This document shows positions 46,719-57,377 of a stretch of 64,000 nt of DNA, piece by piece. A program made the position numbers and the translations under genes. The stretch covers positions 14,683,153 to 14,747,152 of the forward strand of contig NC_079978.1 of NCBI RefSeq assembly GCF_029852145.1, written 5' to 3'. The notes beneath the pieces were generated by a model. That model was not told where the DNA came from, searched no databases, and saw only the letters and a program-made list of their open reading frames with translations. Numbering within the stretch: the stretch's first letter is position 1; each line of letters begins with the position of its first letter. The stretch comes from Microplitis mediator. Taxonomy: Eukaryota; Arthropoda; Insecta; Hymenoptera; Braconidae.

Positions 46719-47966
46719 TTAAGTTAATTTTCTTACAGTACTACTCAATGGATTATTTTCAATAATACGATCATGCAGAATTAAGCAGTATGCTGATGTC
46801 TGATCGGGAAACTGATCATTTGATTCGAATTCAACATAAATGTCAACTGGTCCAGATTTGATTGATTCATATTGTTTTGAACAATCGATAATGTAGAATG
46901 GTGCTTCCTCCAAAAATCCTGCTTTAGTCAACAATGGTTCTGGCTCTTTATTACAGTATGACGTTTGAAAATTAGTATACATATCATACAATAAATCATA
47001 CTGATTGCGATTAATGTTTAGATTCAAATTTCCATATGGATAACTTTGAGAATTGAGGAAAACTTTTACATCTCGGATATTACAATGATCAAAGTGGCTG
47101 GAATTTTTCGTCACAGTATTTTTTCTTGCAGTTTGAAATCCTAGAACCAGAAATCGTGGTTTCTCCAATTGTGTTGAAGTTTTGATAGGCCAAACATGTT
47201 TTGTTGTTTTCGGAAGTAGTGGATATTCATATAATTGCCATGTACGATAGCTTAATGGAATAGCTGGATCATTTGAGATGAAACTTAGTGCTTGAATTTT
47301 TTGCTTATCCGACATTGTAATGTATGGTACATTCCATTCCACTTTATTGAGAACTATTTTAACTTTTTCAGCAGCGTCTCTAGCAGCAGCAGGTGTATGT
47401 AGATATGCATTAATATCAGTGTTTGATCTGATGAGAATTAATTCATGCTTGGCATTCATAATAATCTGATTTTAATCTTCAGCGAATCCAAGTAATAAAC
47501 TCAGCGGTATAGAAATATCAAAATATCCGTCGCCATTAGTCAATTTATCATCAGTTTGTAACCACCCGGCGTTTTCGATTAAATTAGCCTGCCCGGGGGT
47601 TAAAGATATAAAATTCTTCATAAGACTTGTAATTCCAACACTCTTACATCTGTCGGTTTCAATAGCATTCAATTCGTAGCGTATTTCTTTAAACATGTGA
47701 CAAATGGCCATGTTAACCAACTCCATAGTTTCATTAACAGCAGTGCCATCTTCTTTCGTAAATCTACCACAAATGTGTAAGGTACTCTTACTCAGTAGAA
47801 TGCATAAATCCTGATGTTGAATACTGATTCTTATTTCATCACTATTATTGAATGTTGTTGAAGCATAAGGTTGATGTGAATGAACCTCATAGTGAGAAAT
47901 TGATTCGCTGAAGATTATTGGTTTTTGGATGTTCAAGATTTCCGCCATGGCAGTATAATGCAGCAC
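46719..47966 (-). pseudogene. Maverick major capsid protein (hexon-like), one nonsense mutation
   Basis: A single frame of 416 codons with one internal TAA at 47472-47474. The halves encode 164 and about 246 residues. N-terminal L-N-I-Q-K-P-I-I-F and the S-L-L-L-G-F-A-E-D segment before the stop, then N-A-K-H-E-L-I-L-I-R-S-N-T-D after it, fit the double jelly-roll major capsid protein of Polintons. It would form the pseudohexameric capsomers. It lies head to tail with the penton and protease genes. Confidence 0.75.
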
Positions 47967-48140
47967 AAATTAATTATTCTTATTTTACCGATTTTCCACG
48001 TAATTTTAATCCCAGGTTTTTGAGAAATTGGGCGTTCTGAGATGTTAGCACCCTGACAGGGACACGACGACTGATGGGCTTTCGGCATAATGCTTCACTT
48101 TTATAACTGCCACCAATTTTTTTATCAAACACAATCCCCA

Positions 48141-48863
48141 TTATTTGACTGATTTAATGTGCAATCTTATTGTTATCGTTTCACTACGAAAATTCACCAA
48201 CTCTCCGTCTTGATCTACAATTCGTAGCTGTAGATTGTGTATTGACTGTACGGCGACTGGTAAATAAATGATGTGTGATGGAACTTCGATGATCTCATAT
48301 CCTGGTGCAACACTTGGAAAAAACTCATGAATCGTATGTACTCTACGGTTATTCATATATGCGCCAGTAGTAATATTGCACTCAACTCGCAATGCATTAA
48401 TTTTGAGGATTTTTGTTGGTAAATCAGATTTGTGGAGAAGGTTTGGTGCAAGTCGACGATTTCCAAATCCCAATAATGATGCGATTGAATCTGTCGGTTC
48501 AAAATTTACAATTCGATTACAGTTAATTTCACTATGTAATTCATTGTGATTTGCTTTGATGCTCAATTCTACACTCTCCGGTAATTCCTTTATTAAATAT
48601 TTTTCAATGTCACGAAGTTCATAACTTCCAGTAGGTATTGTTATAACCTTATCAGTTTCCTTCCCATTTATGCTGAATAAATTGAACTTATTACAACCTT
48701 CATCAATGTTAGGTATAGAATTCAATGTTAACAATTCCACAAGACCCAAGACATAACTTTTTCCAGGTGATAATTCAATCGGTGGAAAATATTGAGCTTC
48801 TAATGTGGATGTGGCTCCAGATAGCGTTAACGTCAACGAATCAGCCATGACTAAGCATGTCAA
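48141..48863 (-). CDS. Maverick minor capsid (penton) protein
   Basis: An intact frame of 240 aa; a start at the internal Met six residues in is also possible. The motif Y-F-P-P-I-E-L followed by Y-V-L-G-L and N-S-I-P-N-I is typical of the single jelly-roll penton protein of Polintons. Role: capsid vertices. It is one of the few undamaged frames in the element. It lies between the protease and major capsid genes. Confidence 0.75.
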   Translation of the reverse strand: MTCLVMADSLTLTLSGATSTLEAQYFPPIELSPGKSYVLGLVELLTLNSIPNIDEGCNKFNLFSINGKETDKVITIPTGSYELRDIEKYLIKELPESVELSIKANHNELHSEINCNRIVNFEPTDSIASLLGFGNRRLAPNLLHKSDLPTKILKINALRVECNITTGAYMNNRRVHTIHEFFPSVAPGYEIIEVPSHIIYLPVAVQSIHNLQLRIVDQDGELVNFRSETITIRLHIKSVK

Positions 48864-48879
48864 TTAAAACCACACCCAT

Positions 48880-49230
48880 TTATAGTTCATTATTGAAGAA
48901 TTTTAGACACAAATGTCCACATATAACGGTATCATAATCTTGATATTTCTGATGATTATATTTCACGCTGCCAACATCAAGATATTTCATGATTTCTTTT
49001 GGTGGTTGGAGGTTACCAAAACTGTCATAATAAATAATATCATCACCATTTTTCTTGTATGTGACCAAATGAGTTCCACCACCATTTTTATCATCTAGAT
49101 TTACGATTGCTGATTCCTTTTTCTATGGACCAGATTTTGGTAAATTATTTCTCATGAAAACACCTCGGAAATATGGGATTTTTAAATCCTTTGCATATTT
49201 GATTAAATCAAAATTGGTCAGAGCTCGAAT
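48880..49230 (-). pseudogene. Maverick adenain-type cysteine protease, inactivated
   Basis: The frame reads A-L-T-N-F-D-L-I near its start, G-V-F-M-R, then G-T-H (His), Y-Y-D-S-F-G (Asp) and C-G-H-L-C-L (Cys), the adenoviral-type triad order. A TAG codon interrupts it near 49115, the Trp that normally follows the His is Leu, and the expected ATG is ATT at 49230. Its start overlaps the end of the PLA2/pX gene. Role when intact: virion protein maturation. Confidence 0.75.
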
Positions 49231-50041
49231 TCGCGTTTAGCAGCACTAGCAGCAGTTACAGCTTGAGCAATACCAGCAGCGCCCCCAGCTAATGCGCCAG
49301 TAGCGCTTAAGCCTACAAAAAGTGGTATCAAAAGTGGTAATATTCCACCAACTTTTGGTATTTTCTCACCATTTTTTTGTGGTACTGGTATCCTACGAGA
49401 TTTAGATACTAGAGGTACATCTAACATGTGGCGAGGTACTCGAATATTCTTTTTCCCACCAGCGATTTTTACAGCTTCGCGCGCACCATCTAATGCAGAC
49501 TTAATTGGTTCAGTACTTTTATGCATAGCTTTTTTAGCAGAACTTATAATTTTTCGGATGGGGACAAGTTTTTTTCTTCTTTCTTTACTATATTCTTCTT
49601 CTTTTTACTATTTTTTTTAGACTTCCCACTCTTTATTTTCTTCTTCTTTTCAACTGCAGCCATCTTTTTCATACCCATACCCAAACTTCTCTTCACTCTC
49701 ATGCTTTTATTAACCCCCCAAGCCACAGCTTTTTCACCAAGACTAGCATCTTTCGCATGAAGACGTTGTAAAGCTTTTTCAGCAAGCTCTTTATCAGCTG
49801 CATGACGTGCCGCCATATTGTCAGGATTTTTAGAATACGCAATGTCATGCGCTTTTCATGCTCTGTCCAGAGGATTTATACCAGGATCACCTCGAGCTAA
49901 CCTTTTCGTTAATTTTGTACCAGGTCCGCAGTACTGATATGCCGGTACATGTGATTCTATTGGTAGTTTATTTATAACACTGTTGGCAAAACCTTTGCCA
50001 CGCTTAGTTTCAACTTTACTAATACGTCTGCTCTTAACCAT
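49218..50041 (-). pseudogene. Maverick PLA2/pX-like virion protein, broken
   Basis: The N-terminal part has Y-C-G-P-G-T (calcium loop) and H-D-I-A-Y, the hallmarks of parvovirus VP1-type phospholipase A2. A TGA at 49856 replaces the Cys two codons before the active His. A Lys-rich middle follows. Near 49550 a frameshift leads to a C-terminal pX-like part with A-R-E-A-V-K-I-A-G-G and a hydrophobic Gly/Ala-rich segment (L-L-I-P-L-F-V-G-L). Such proteins help membrane passage or genome packing. Assignment by motif. Confidence 0.7.
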
Positions 50042-50161
50042 TGTAGCTTTATGACCAATCTCAATCGTATAAATACTCGGTACTTATAGGCATATTGATG
50101 AGTCAGAATTGAGTCATCAGCGGATTAACATAGTATTTAGTGATATCTAAAATAATTCAAA

Positions 50162-50903
50162 ATGAAGTTTGAAAAACAGACAGCTAAATTACCTGTGATC
50201 AATTTTGATCAAGTAATTCAGGGTGATGATAAAAAAATTCAAAAACGTCGGTGCACTGCTACCAAATACTGTTCTAGCAGTTCTTTGTGGACCATCAAAT
50301 TGTGGGAAAACAAATGCACTCCTTGCACTAATTACTCATCCTAATGGTTTGAGATTTGAAAACATTTATGTATACTCTAAATCACTAAATCAACCTAAAT
50401 ATAAATTTTTAGAGTCAGCACTACAGCCCATAGAAGGGGTCGGATACTTCCCATTTAATGATCGTGAATCAGTTGTAAATCCGGATGACGCGCAACCAAA
50501 TTCTCTTATGATATTCGATGATGTAGCTTGTGAGAAGCAAGATCATATCAGAGCATATTTTTGTATGGGACGACACAAAAGCGTTGATAGCTTTTATCTC
50601 TGTCAAACCTATACACGTATACCAAAACATCTGATACGTGACAATGCCAATTTTCTTATACTTTTTCGTCAAGATGAAATGAATTTGAAGCACATATATG
50701 ATGATCATGTGAATACAGATATGCCGTACAGTAAATTTAAAGATTCATGTTCAGCATGCTGGAATGATAAGAAAAGTGATAATAAACACGAATTTGTTGT
50801 TATTGATAAGGATAGCGAATTGAATAATGGACGTTACAGAAAAGGTTTTGACTATTTTATAAGTATAAATCAATCGTCCCTATACAAATTGACACAGTCA
50901 TAA
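50162..50903 (+). pseudogene. Maverick genome-packaging ATPase (FtsK/HerA type), frameshifted
   Basis: Walker A G-P-S-N-C-G-K-T and Walker B S-L-M-I-F-D-D-V lie in the frame 50223-50903. The N-terminal piece from the ATG at 50162 is in another frame, with the shift at a run of A near 50230. Length is close to the usual ~230-250 aa. Role: pumping DNA into the capsid. It is divergent from the minus-strand morphogenesis genes. Confidence 0.85.
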
Positions 50904-52301
50904 ATGACATTCAAAGGTGCAAACATGGCGTGTGAAAATATTTCTCAGCAGAAAGATATGCTGCTACAAATATCTAAAATTAGTGATGCAATAAGACAGA
51001 AGCATAAAATATTAAAAGTTGATAAAGATACTTTTGAACAAGCTGCAAATGAAATACTTAAACCTATAGTGGCACCGTTGAGGACATTAATTGAGAATTC
51101 GAAGGCTTTGAAACATAAAATTAAAGAAGAAGCCGTGGAAAATTTTCCGTTGAAGAAACGTGAACATAGTGATTATCGAAGTAACTATCAAACTCTTTAT
51201 GCTGATGACAGTGAAATAGATGATGGTCAGAATACTTATGATGACTCAAATGTGGGTAGTACTAGTACCAACAACTTGGATGCAACCATTATATCAAATC
51301 CTCCAACCTCTGCAAGCACACCGCTGAAATATCATAGCTCTATCTCCAAATATATTGAGATGTTAAATAAGAATAATTCTAAAGGCTTAGATACAAGATT
51401 TGGTATTCGTAAAAAAAATAATCAATTTTTTTTTGGTAATTCACCTGTCCAATTTGGAGATAATAATACTATTTCAGTGAATCATCAAAATCATGTCTTA
51501 TCTCCGGGACTTATAGAATTATTATTTAAAAGTGATCCAAATGAAAAATCTATTACTAAAAATGACTTAGATGTGTACCATAACATGATCATTTCCACAA
51601 ATACACACAAGAAAAATTATGAATCCGAAAGAAGTCTTTATGTTGAAAAGACTGCTAAAAATAATAAATATATTGCTGACTTTGTTGGATCACCAATGAA
51701 AATAGGTAAAGGACTACCAGACTTAATGACTGTTTCAAAGAAAAGAAAATATGTGGATTATATTTATTGGGATGATTTTAATGAACTCGTAGATCGCCTT
51801 CGTCTATTGATGGCATCTCAAACAGCTGGCAACTCTACCCTCGCAGATTTGAATCACGGTGGAAACACGGTGGGTTTGTTCCATTTTACCACTGTGATTA
51901 CGCGGTGTATCCACCGTGATTACACGGTGGCTTGACCACCGTGTATACACGGTGTTTCCACTGTAATTACGCGGTGGATACACCGTGGAAACACGGTGGT
52001 GAAATAGCACAAAGCCACCGTGGAATCACGGTGGATACACCGCGTAATCACAGTGGGAACACCGTGTATACACAGTGGTCAAGCCACCGCGTAATCACGG
52101 TGGATACACCGCGTAATCACAGTGGATACACTGTGTATACCCGGTGGTGAAATGGAAGAAACCCACTGTGTAACCACAGTCGATCCATGATGTTTACACT
52201 TTCACGGTGTTCCCACCGTGATTCAAATCTGCGAGGGTAGTCAATCGAATGAGATAATTTCAATTATTGAAGAGCTGCGGGAAGCTGAAATTATTTATTA
52301 A
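50904..52301 (+). pseudogene. Maverick PY-type protein interrupted by a MITE
   Basis: The frame starts directly after the ATPase stop. It contains an N-terminal coiled coil, an acidic Ser/Thr/Asn-rich linker, and the conserved C-terminal block: F-G-I-R, F-F-G-N-S-P-V, L-S-P-G-L-I-E-L-L-F, Y-I-Y-W-D-D and L-V-D-R-L-R-L-L. A 400 bp MITE (51838-52237) splits it near the C-terminus. The last ~20 codons resume after the MITE and end at 52301. PY is conserved in Polintons and of unknown function. Confidence 0.75.
51838..52237. mobile_element. MITE built of CACGGTG palindromes
   Basis: Ends CCCTCGCAGATTTGAATCAC are perfectly inverted and flanked by TA on both sides. The interior has more than 20 CACGGTG/CACCGTG motifs arranged as overlapping palindromes such as CCACCGTG-ATTA-CACGGTGG. 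Non-coding. Confidence 0.88.
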
Positions 52302-52363
52302 GAGAGGCATTAGCAATAATTCATCATTTGTAAAATAACATTTGAGAAAAGAGGATTATCAAA

Positions 52364-52942
52364 ATGGGTATCGATATATTTGGACGTGTATCTCCACAAT
52401 CGAATCAGACACAATTTTTTAAAGGCGGTAGTAGTGTTGGTCCACCTGGAAAAGGTTTCAAGTTAACAAATGATGGACAGTTTGACTTAGATCGAAAAAG
52501 GTTATGTAAGGTTGCCGAACCTAAGAATGAAAGTGATGCAGTCACATATAATACTATGAAAGCTGCAATAAACCATATGGATGATACATACAAAACTGTA
52601 AACCAACGAGTTCATAACCTCATGAAGACGTCTAATGACAAGTTAATGGATCAACTGAAAACTGCAATAAAGCAAGAATTAGACAATGTGAAAGCAATTA
52701 GTGAATACAATAAATATCGAATAACTGGTCTTAAATATAAAGTAGCGGTTCAAATAGTTAAGCTAGAGGATAAAATGACGAGTAAAGATCCGGACCTCAT
52801 TATCGAATTGACAACCAAAGTGAGTGCATTAGAAAATCTTGTTAGTGACCAGATTCAATATATTGAACAGCTAGCAATTCGGGTAACAACGCTTGTGAGA
52901 TCCGTAGTACGTGATACTCAAACAATATCGGATATTGATTAA
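52364..52942 (+). CDS. Maverick fibre-like structural protein
   Basis: An intact frame of 192 aa. It starts M-G-I-D-I-F-G-R, followed by a Gly/Pro motif (G-P-P-G-K-G-F-K-L-T), F-D-L-D-R-K-R-L and D-A-V-T-Y, then a long coiled coil. This layout occurs in Polinton/adintovirus proteins thought to be fibre or attachment-like. Function is inferred. Confidence 0.5.
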   Translation: MGIDIFGRVSPQSNQTQFFKGGSSVGPPGKGFKLTNDGQFDLDRKRLCKVAEPKNESDAVTYNTMKAAINHMDDTYKTVNQRVHNLMKTSNDKLMDQLKTAIKQELDNVKAISEYNKYRITGLKYKVAVQIVKLEDKMTSKDPDLIIELTTKVSALENLVSDQIQYIEQLAIRVTTLVRSVVRDTQTISDID

Positions 52943-52967
52943 TGGCTATCTAAACTTGAAAAACATG

Positions 52968-53900
52968 AAAAATAAAAAGAAAATCATAGCTCAAGAGCTT
53001 CACAAACCAGTACGAAAAAATTATACTCGTCGTCATGTTGACATTCGAAGACTTGATGAAACTTGGCAAGCTGATTTAGTGGAAATGATACCATATAGTT
53101 CTGTAAATAGTGGATTTAAATATCTACTGAGAGTTATAGATATATTCTCAAAATATGCTTGAGCTGTTCCTATTAAAAGCAAGAGTGCTGGTGACGTCAG
53201 AAATGGTATGAAGTCTATCTTACAACAAGGTCGGCATCCTAAAAATCTACACGTTAACCAAGACAAGGAGTTCTATAATAAAGAGTTCAAAGATCTCATG
53301 AAAAGTCGTAAAATTCATTTATACTCAACATTTAGTAACCTAAAAGCATCCATATGTGAACGTTTCAAACGAACTCTAAAAAATAGAATGTGGCAAGAAT
53401 TCACAGCTCAAGGTAGTTACCGATGGATTGATATGCTCAGAAATTTGGTTGATACTTACAACAATACCAAACATCGAACGATCAAAATGAAGCCCATTGA
53501 CGTAACAGCTGAAAATGAAAAACAACTATTCAAGAAGATTTACAAACCCCTTCAAATCAATCAACCGGTGAATAAAAAGAATAGCAAGTTTAAAGTTGGA
53601 GATAGAGTGCGAATAAACAAATATAAGCACGTTTTCAAAAAAGGTTATACACCAAACTGGACTACAGAAATATTCACAATAAAAAGCGTGCAAAATACTA
53701 ATCCAACAACGTATAAGCTTATTGATGATCAAAACCAATCGATCGAAGGTGGATTTTACAATGAAGAGCTTAGTAAAGTCAAATACCCTGATATCTACCT
53801 AGTAGAAAAATAGTAAAAAGGCGTGGGAATAAATATTTTATAAAGTGGTTAGGATTTGATAGCTCACATAATAGCTGGGTAGACAAATCAGATTTATAAA
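52968..53900 (+). pseudogene. Maverick retroviral-type integrase with chromodomain, inactivated
   Basis: First Asp in W-Q-A-D-L-V-E-M; a TGA at 53161-53163 interrupts the core. The second catalytic Asp position reads H-V-N-Q-D-K-E-F and seems to be Asn; the Glu is in I-C-E-R-F-K. An SH3-like C-terminal part (F-K-V-G-D-R-V-R-I) follows. A one-base loss near 53807 puts the chromodomain (Y-F-I-K-W-L-G-F...S-W-V) in another frame, ending at 53900. Role when intact: integration of the element. Confidence 0.85.
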
Positions 53901-54080
53901 AACTTCATTTTTTTTTTTTTTTAAGATGATTTTTATATGCGATGTACTTTAATGAATAAATAAATAAAAAATTTTTTTTAATACACAATGTGTTATTTAT
54001 TTTATATTACTATTTTTACAAATTAATTTTTTATTATTATTTTTTACAAATTTTCAATTCATAAGTATTAAAATTAATAA

Positions 54081-56345
54081 TTATACATCATTTTTTTCAA
54101 CTTCCATATAACCCCATGGTAGGGTATCTGTCGAATTCTCAAGTAGACGTCTTTTATCATCATTCCAACTTAATGCTAATTTTTGTTGTAAAACCGTCTT
54201 AACAATATGTTTGTCACTTTTGATTAGCCATTCCTGTTCTATAACGTTACAATGTTCTAAAAGACATTTTTTAAAATCATCAAACTCAATCCTTCTTAAA
54301 GTTGAACTTTTAATCCCTTTGGCTCTTTTTTCAACTCTATTATCTTTATATTTTCTATGTGTATAAAGCTTAGCTCTTAAACCTATAAATTCCTCTATAA
54401 TTTTACCATTGATTTCATCTTTCATAAAACCTATTACTTTTTTATTTTTTGATGGAATATTATATACATTATTTGGAGAGTAATCAGATGTATCAAATGT
54501 ATCTATGTCGCGTTTAATAATTTCGTAGATATTAGGTACTGTAAAATGATAAATGAGACTATCAGTATCTGTATACATTAATTTTGATTTCTCATTATGA
54601 AAACTTTTCTTTACATAATTATAATGAAAATCATAGATGAATGTCTTAGCTAAGTCAAGTATACTAAATCCAATATAGATAGGCTTTGTGAAATGCACAT
54701 GAACGTTTTCGAATTCAATTATTACCATGTCTTCGCGAAAAACAGTTAAACTATGAAAGTTGCGTTTAGAAATTAGAGATTTTGCACCATAACGTACTGT
54801 CCATTCTGTTACTATTCTAATTTCTTCATGTTTTCTAAAATTTTCCATTGTTTTTCCAAATACAGCATTATTCATAAGCTTAAAAAAGTTTTTTTCAAAT
54901 TTATTCTTAGCATTTTTGCGACAATCAGTATTTTTATCAATGTATGACTGTAGCCAAGCTGATTGTTCGAAGCCTAGAACACGATGAACTTTTACGAGCC
55001 TCATACCTAACTGAATACACTGCTGTAAATTCTTATAATGAATAACATATCTTTCTTTTGAATATAAAGTAGTCATTAATTTAGATTGCTTGCTGTTTGG
55101 TGGTACAAAATGCTCAGGACATAATGGTAGATCTTTATGCAGATCATGAAGCTCTATCGGATATTCTAAATCTACCTCTAGTATAAAACCATTTGATTCG
55201 TTTGAATTAGAAATAATATCTATATTGTCTACAGTTATATTGTCAACCCATTTGAATGACTTATACGGTAAAGACATACTCATTGCAGCTCCATATAAAT
55301 TATTTACATCAAAATACATTAAATAAGATTCAGGTTTATTTGAATTAAGGTCATCACCCATAAATCGATTATTAGCCACAGAATGGCGATTCGTACACTG
55401 TGATACACTACCTCTTATGCCTTTTTCTATAAATAATACCATTTCAGCATCATCTAGCAGTTCTAATTGAATACCAGTGAGCTTTAACATAGCATCAAAG
55501 GCTAATCCTGGTGCTGTATAATAATGAAGGGGATCTAAATTATAAGTATTATAACAACTACGTCGAAAATTTTCAAAAATATCAGCTAATAATAATAACA
55601 CATCGGTTTTTAAATACAAATCAGAATATTCACCAAGTGTTTTAATGTTGAATTTACTCCAAACTAATTTTGCATGATCATAATCTTCATCAGATATATT
55701 ATTATCATTCAGTTTAGAATAAAAAAATGATTTTTGAGGCAATTTATCCTCATTTAACTTGACTATTGAATCTATGTACTCATACGGAAATACTCATTTA
55801 CGAGTGGCTAAACTAAACTGCTCATGATCAGAGTAATACATTTGTGTAATTTGTTTATCATTATCTGTAAGATATGATGCTAGTTTCTCGAGACCAGATG
55901 CCATAAATCGAAATGAGTCAATAAAACGCAATTCAACTAATGTATTTTTAATAGACTATAAAAGATATATAACGTTCTTTATTAATGGGTAAAACAGTAA
56001 CTGAACCTTCAAAACCTGTCACTAATGATTTCATAATAAAAAGCGAATCGTAACCTGTTAAATTATAAAAAATAATAGGTATTTTATGAGATTGTTTGTA
56101 TTTTAAATTGCATTAATTATGCGCAGGTCCGCGATATTTTCCGGTGAAATGACAATGATCACGACATTTATTAGCATTAGAATCGATTATTTTCCCGCAA
56201 ATGTGACAATCTTTTGTTTCATTATGATATCTTTTTTCATCAGTATTGAGTGGCTTCATAGGTATAGGGTTTTTAAGTTTAAAATCAACGCTTCTCCCCA
56301 AAATTTCTAACTCCTCAATAAACCATTCAATACAATCAGAAGAGC
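54081..56345 (-). pseudogene. Protein-primed DNA polymerase B of the Maverick, truncated and broken
   Basis: The main frame (54081-55742) has polymerase motifs D-V-N-N-L-Y-G, K-L-M-N-N-A-V-F-G-K and Y-T-D-T-D-S-L. Upstream pieces to 56345 contain F-I-D-S-F-R-F-M, a G-Y-D exonuclease block with Y-N-L-T in place of the usual His-Asn-Leu, and a Cys/His finger C-H-I-C...R-D-H-C-H. Breaks: TGA near 55790, a frameshift near 55955 and TAA near 56115. The remaining N-terminus is missing, replaced by non-coding AT-rich DNA. It replicates the element when intact. Confidence 0.9.
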
Positions 56346-57071
56346 GTTTGAGCTCAAACTTTGATTTTTTTTTTCAAAAATTTTTTTTTTTCAAAATTTG
56401 TTTTTTGCGATTTGAAGTTTTTAGGGTTTTTTCAGGACACTTTGAGGTTGAAAAAAAGACAAAGATATCCTTTGTTCATCCGTTATATCCAAAGTTATAG
56501 CATGATTTCCGAATATCCTTAAATTTGTGAATTTTGACCTGTTTTTTACTAAACAATATCGCCTTCAATAAAATTTTTCTATCAAATGCCACTCATTTTG
56601 CCTCATAGAAAATTTTTTCCAGTTTTCAAAACCCTGCTTCCATTCTCTGTACGACCAATGCATCTGGAGTTATTGATTATCAAAGCCAAAATGGACTTTT
56701 TTGCTTTGATCAATGATAACTCGGCGCCAAGTCGTCGTAGAGACTTTTTCAGGCCGCCAAATTAAGGGCATAAAATTTCCTAGAAAATCATACGGTCGGA
56801 TTATTTAAAAAAATTTATCGACGCCCATAGAGGTATTGAAAGACCAGCAAAAATTTTGAAAATTTTTTTTTTCTTGGTTTTCTTATGATTACTCCGGAAC
56901 CGTGCATGATAAAAAAAATTGAGGTCCAAATCTGAAAACTAGAAACTATAGGCTACGATTTGCTTTTTTTAATTGTCTTATACGATCATTTTTCACCGAG
57001 TTACAGCAAGTTGAAATTCACCTAATAATTTCGAATTTTTTTTCTATCTCTTAATTTTTGTGAACAGTGTA
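56346..57071. other. Non-coding insertion replacing the polymerase N-terminus
   Basis: Poly(T)-rich AT sequence with no coding signal between two minus-strand Maverick genes; probably a repeat insertion with deletion. Confidence 0.45.
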
Positions 57072-57377
57072 TTAATCACGATGAGCCATTTCAAAGTCAT
57101 TATATTTACCACCAAAGTAAGTGAGGTAAAGCTTATGATATGGTATGGGGTCGAGCAACTCTTCAAAATAATAAGGATTCTTTGTTATCAATGCTTACGT
57201 CCTTTTTGGCAAAAATCCATTGAATTCTTCATTGATTGTTGCACCTACTCTTAATCCGACTTTGGTATTGGCATTTTTAAAAGCGGTTATTTGATCATCT
57301 CTTTCCAATTCATTCAGCCTTTTGGTTGGTAAAAATATGGGTAATTTGATGGCCTTGTTTACTTTTGAGAGATCCAT
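57072..57377 (-). pseudogene. Small Maverick gene, possible ssDNA-binding protein
   Basis: A 102-codon frame with one TAA or TAG-type stop at 57195-57197. It starts M-D-L-S-K-V-N-K and contains N-G-F-L-P-K-R-T and Y-F-G-G-K. This F-L-P-K-R pattern is common to small proteins encoded near polymerase genes in insect Mavericks, perhaps OB-fold ssDNA binders. The functional guess is weak. Confidence 0.4.

Noticed and set aside
51804..52150. Repetitive His/Thr/Arg-rich frames on both strands
   Set aside because: They are readings of the CACGGTG MITE, not proteins.
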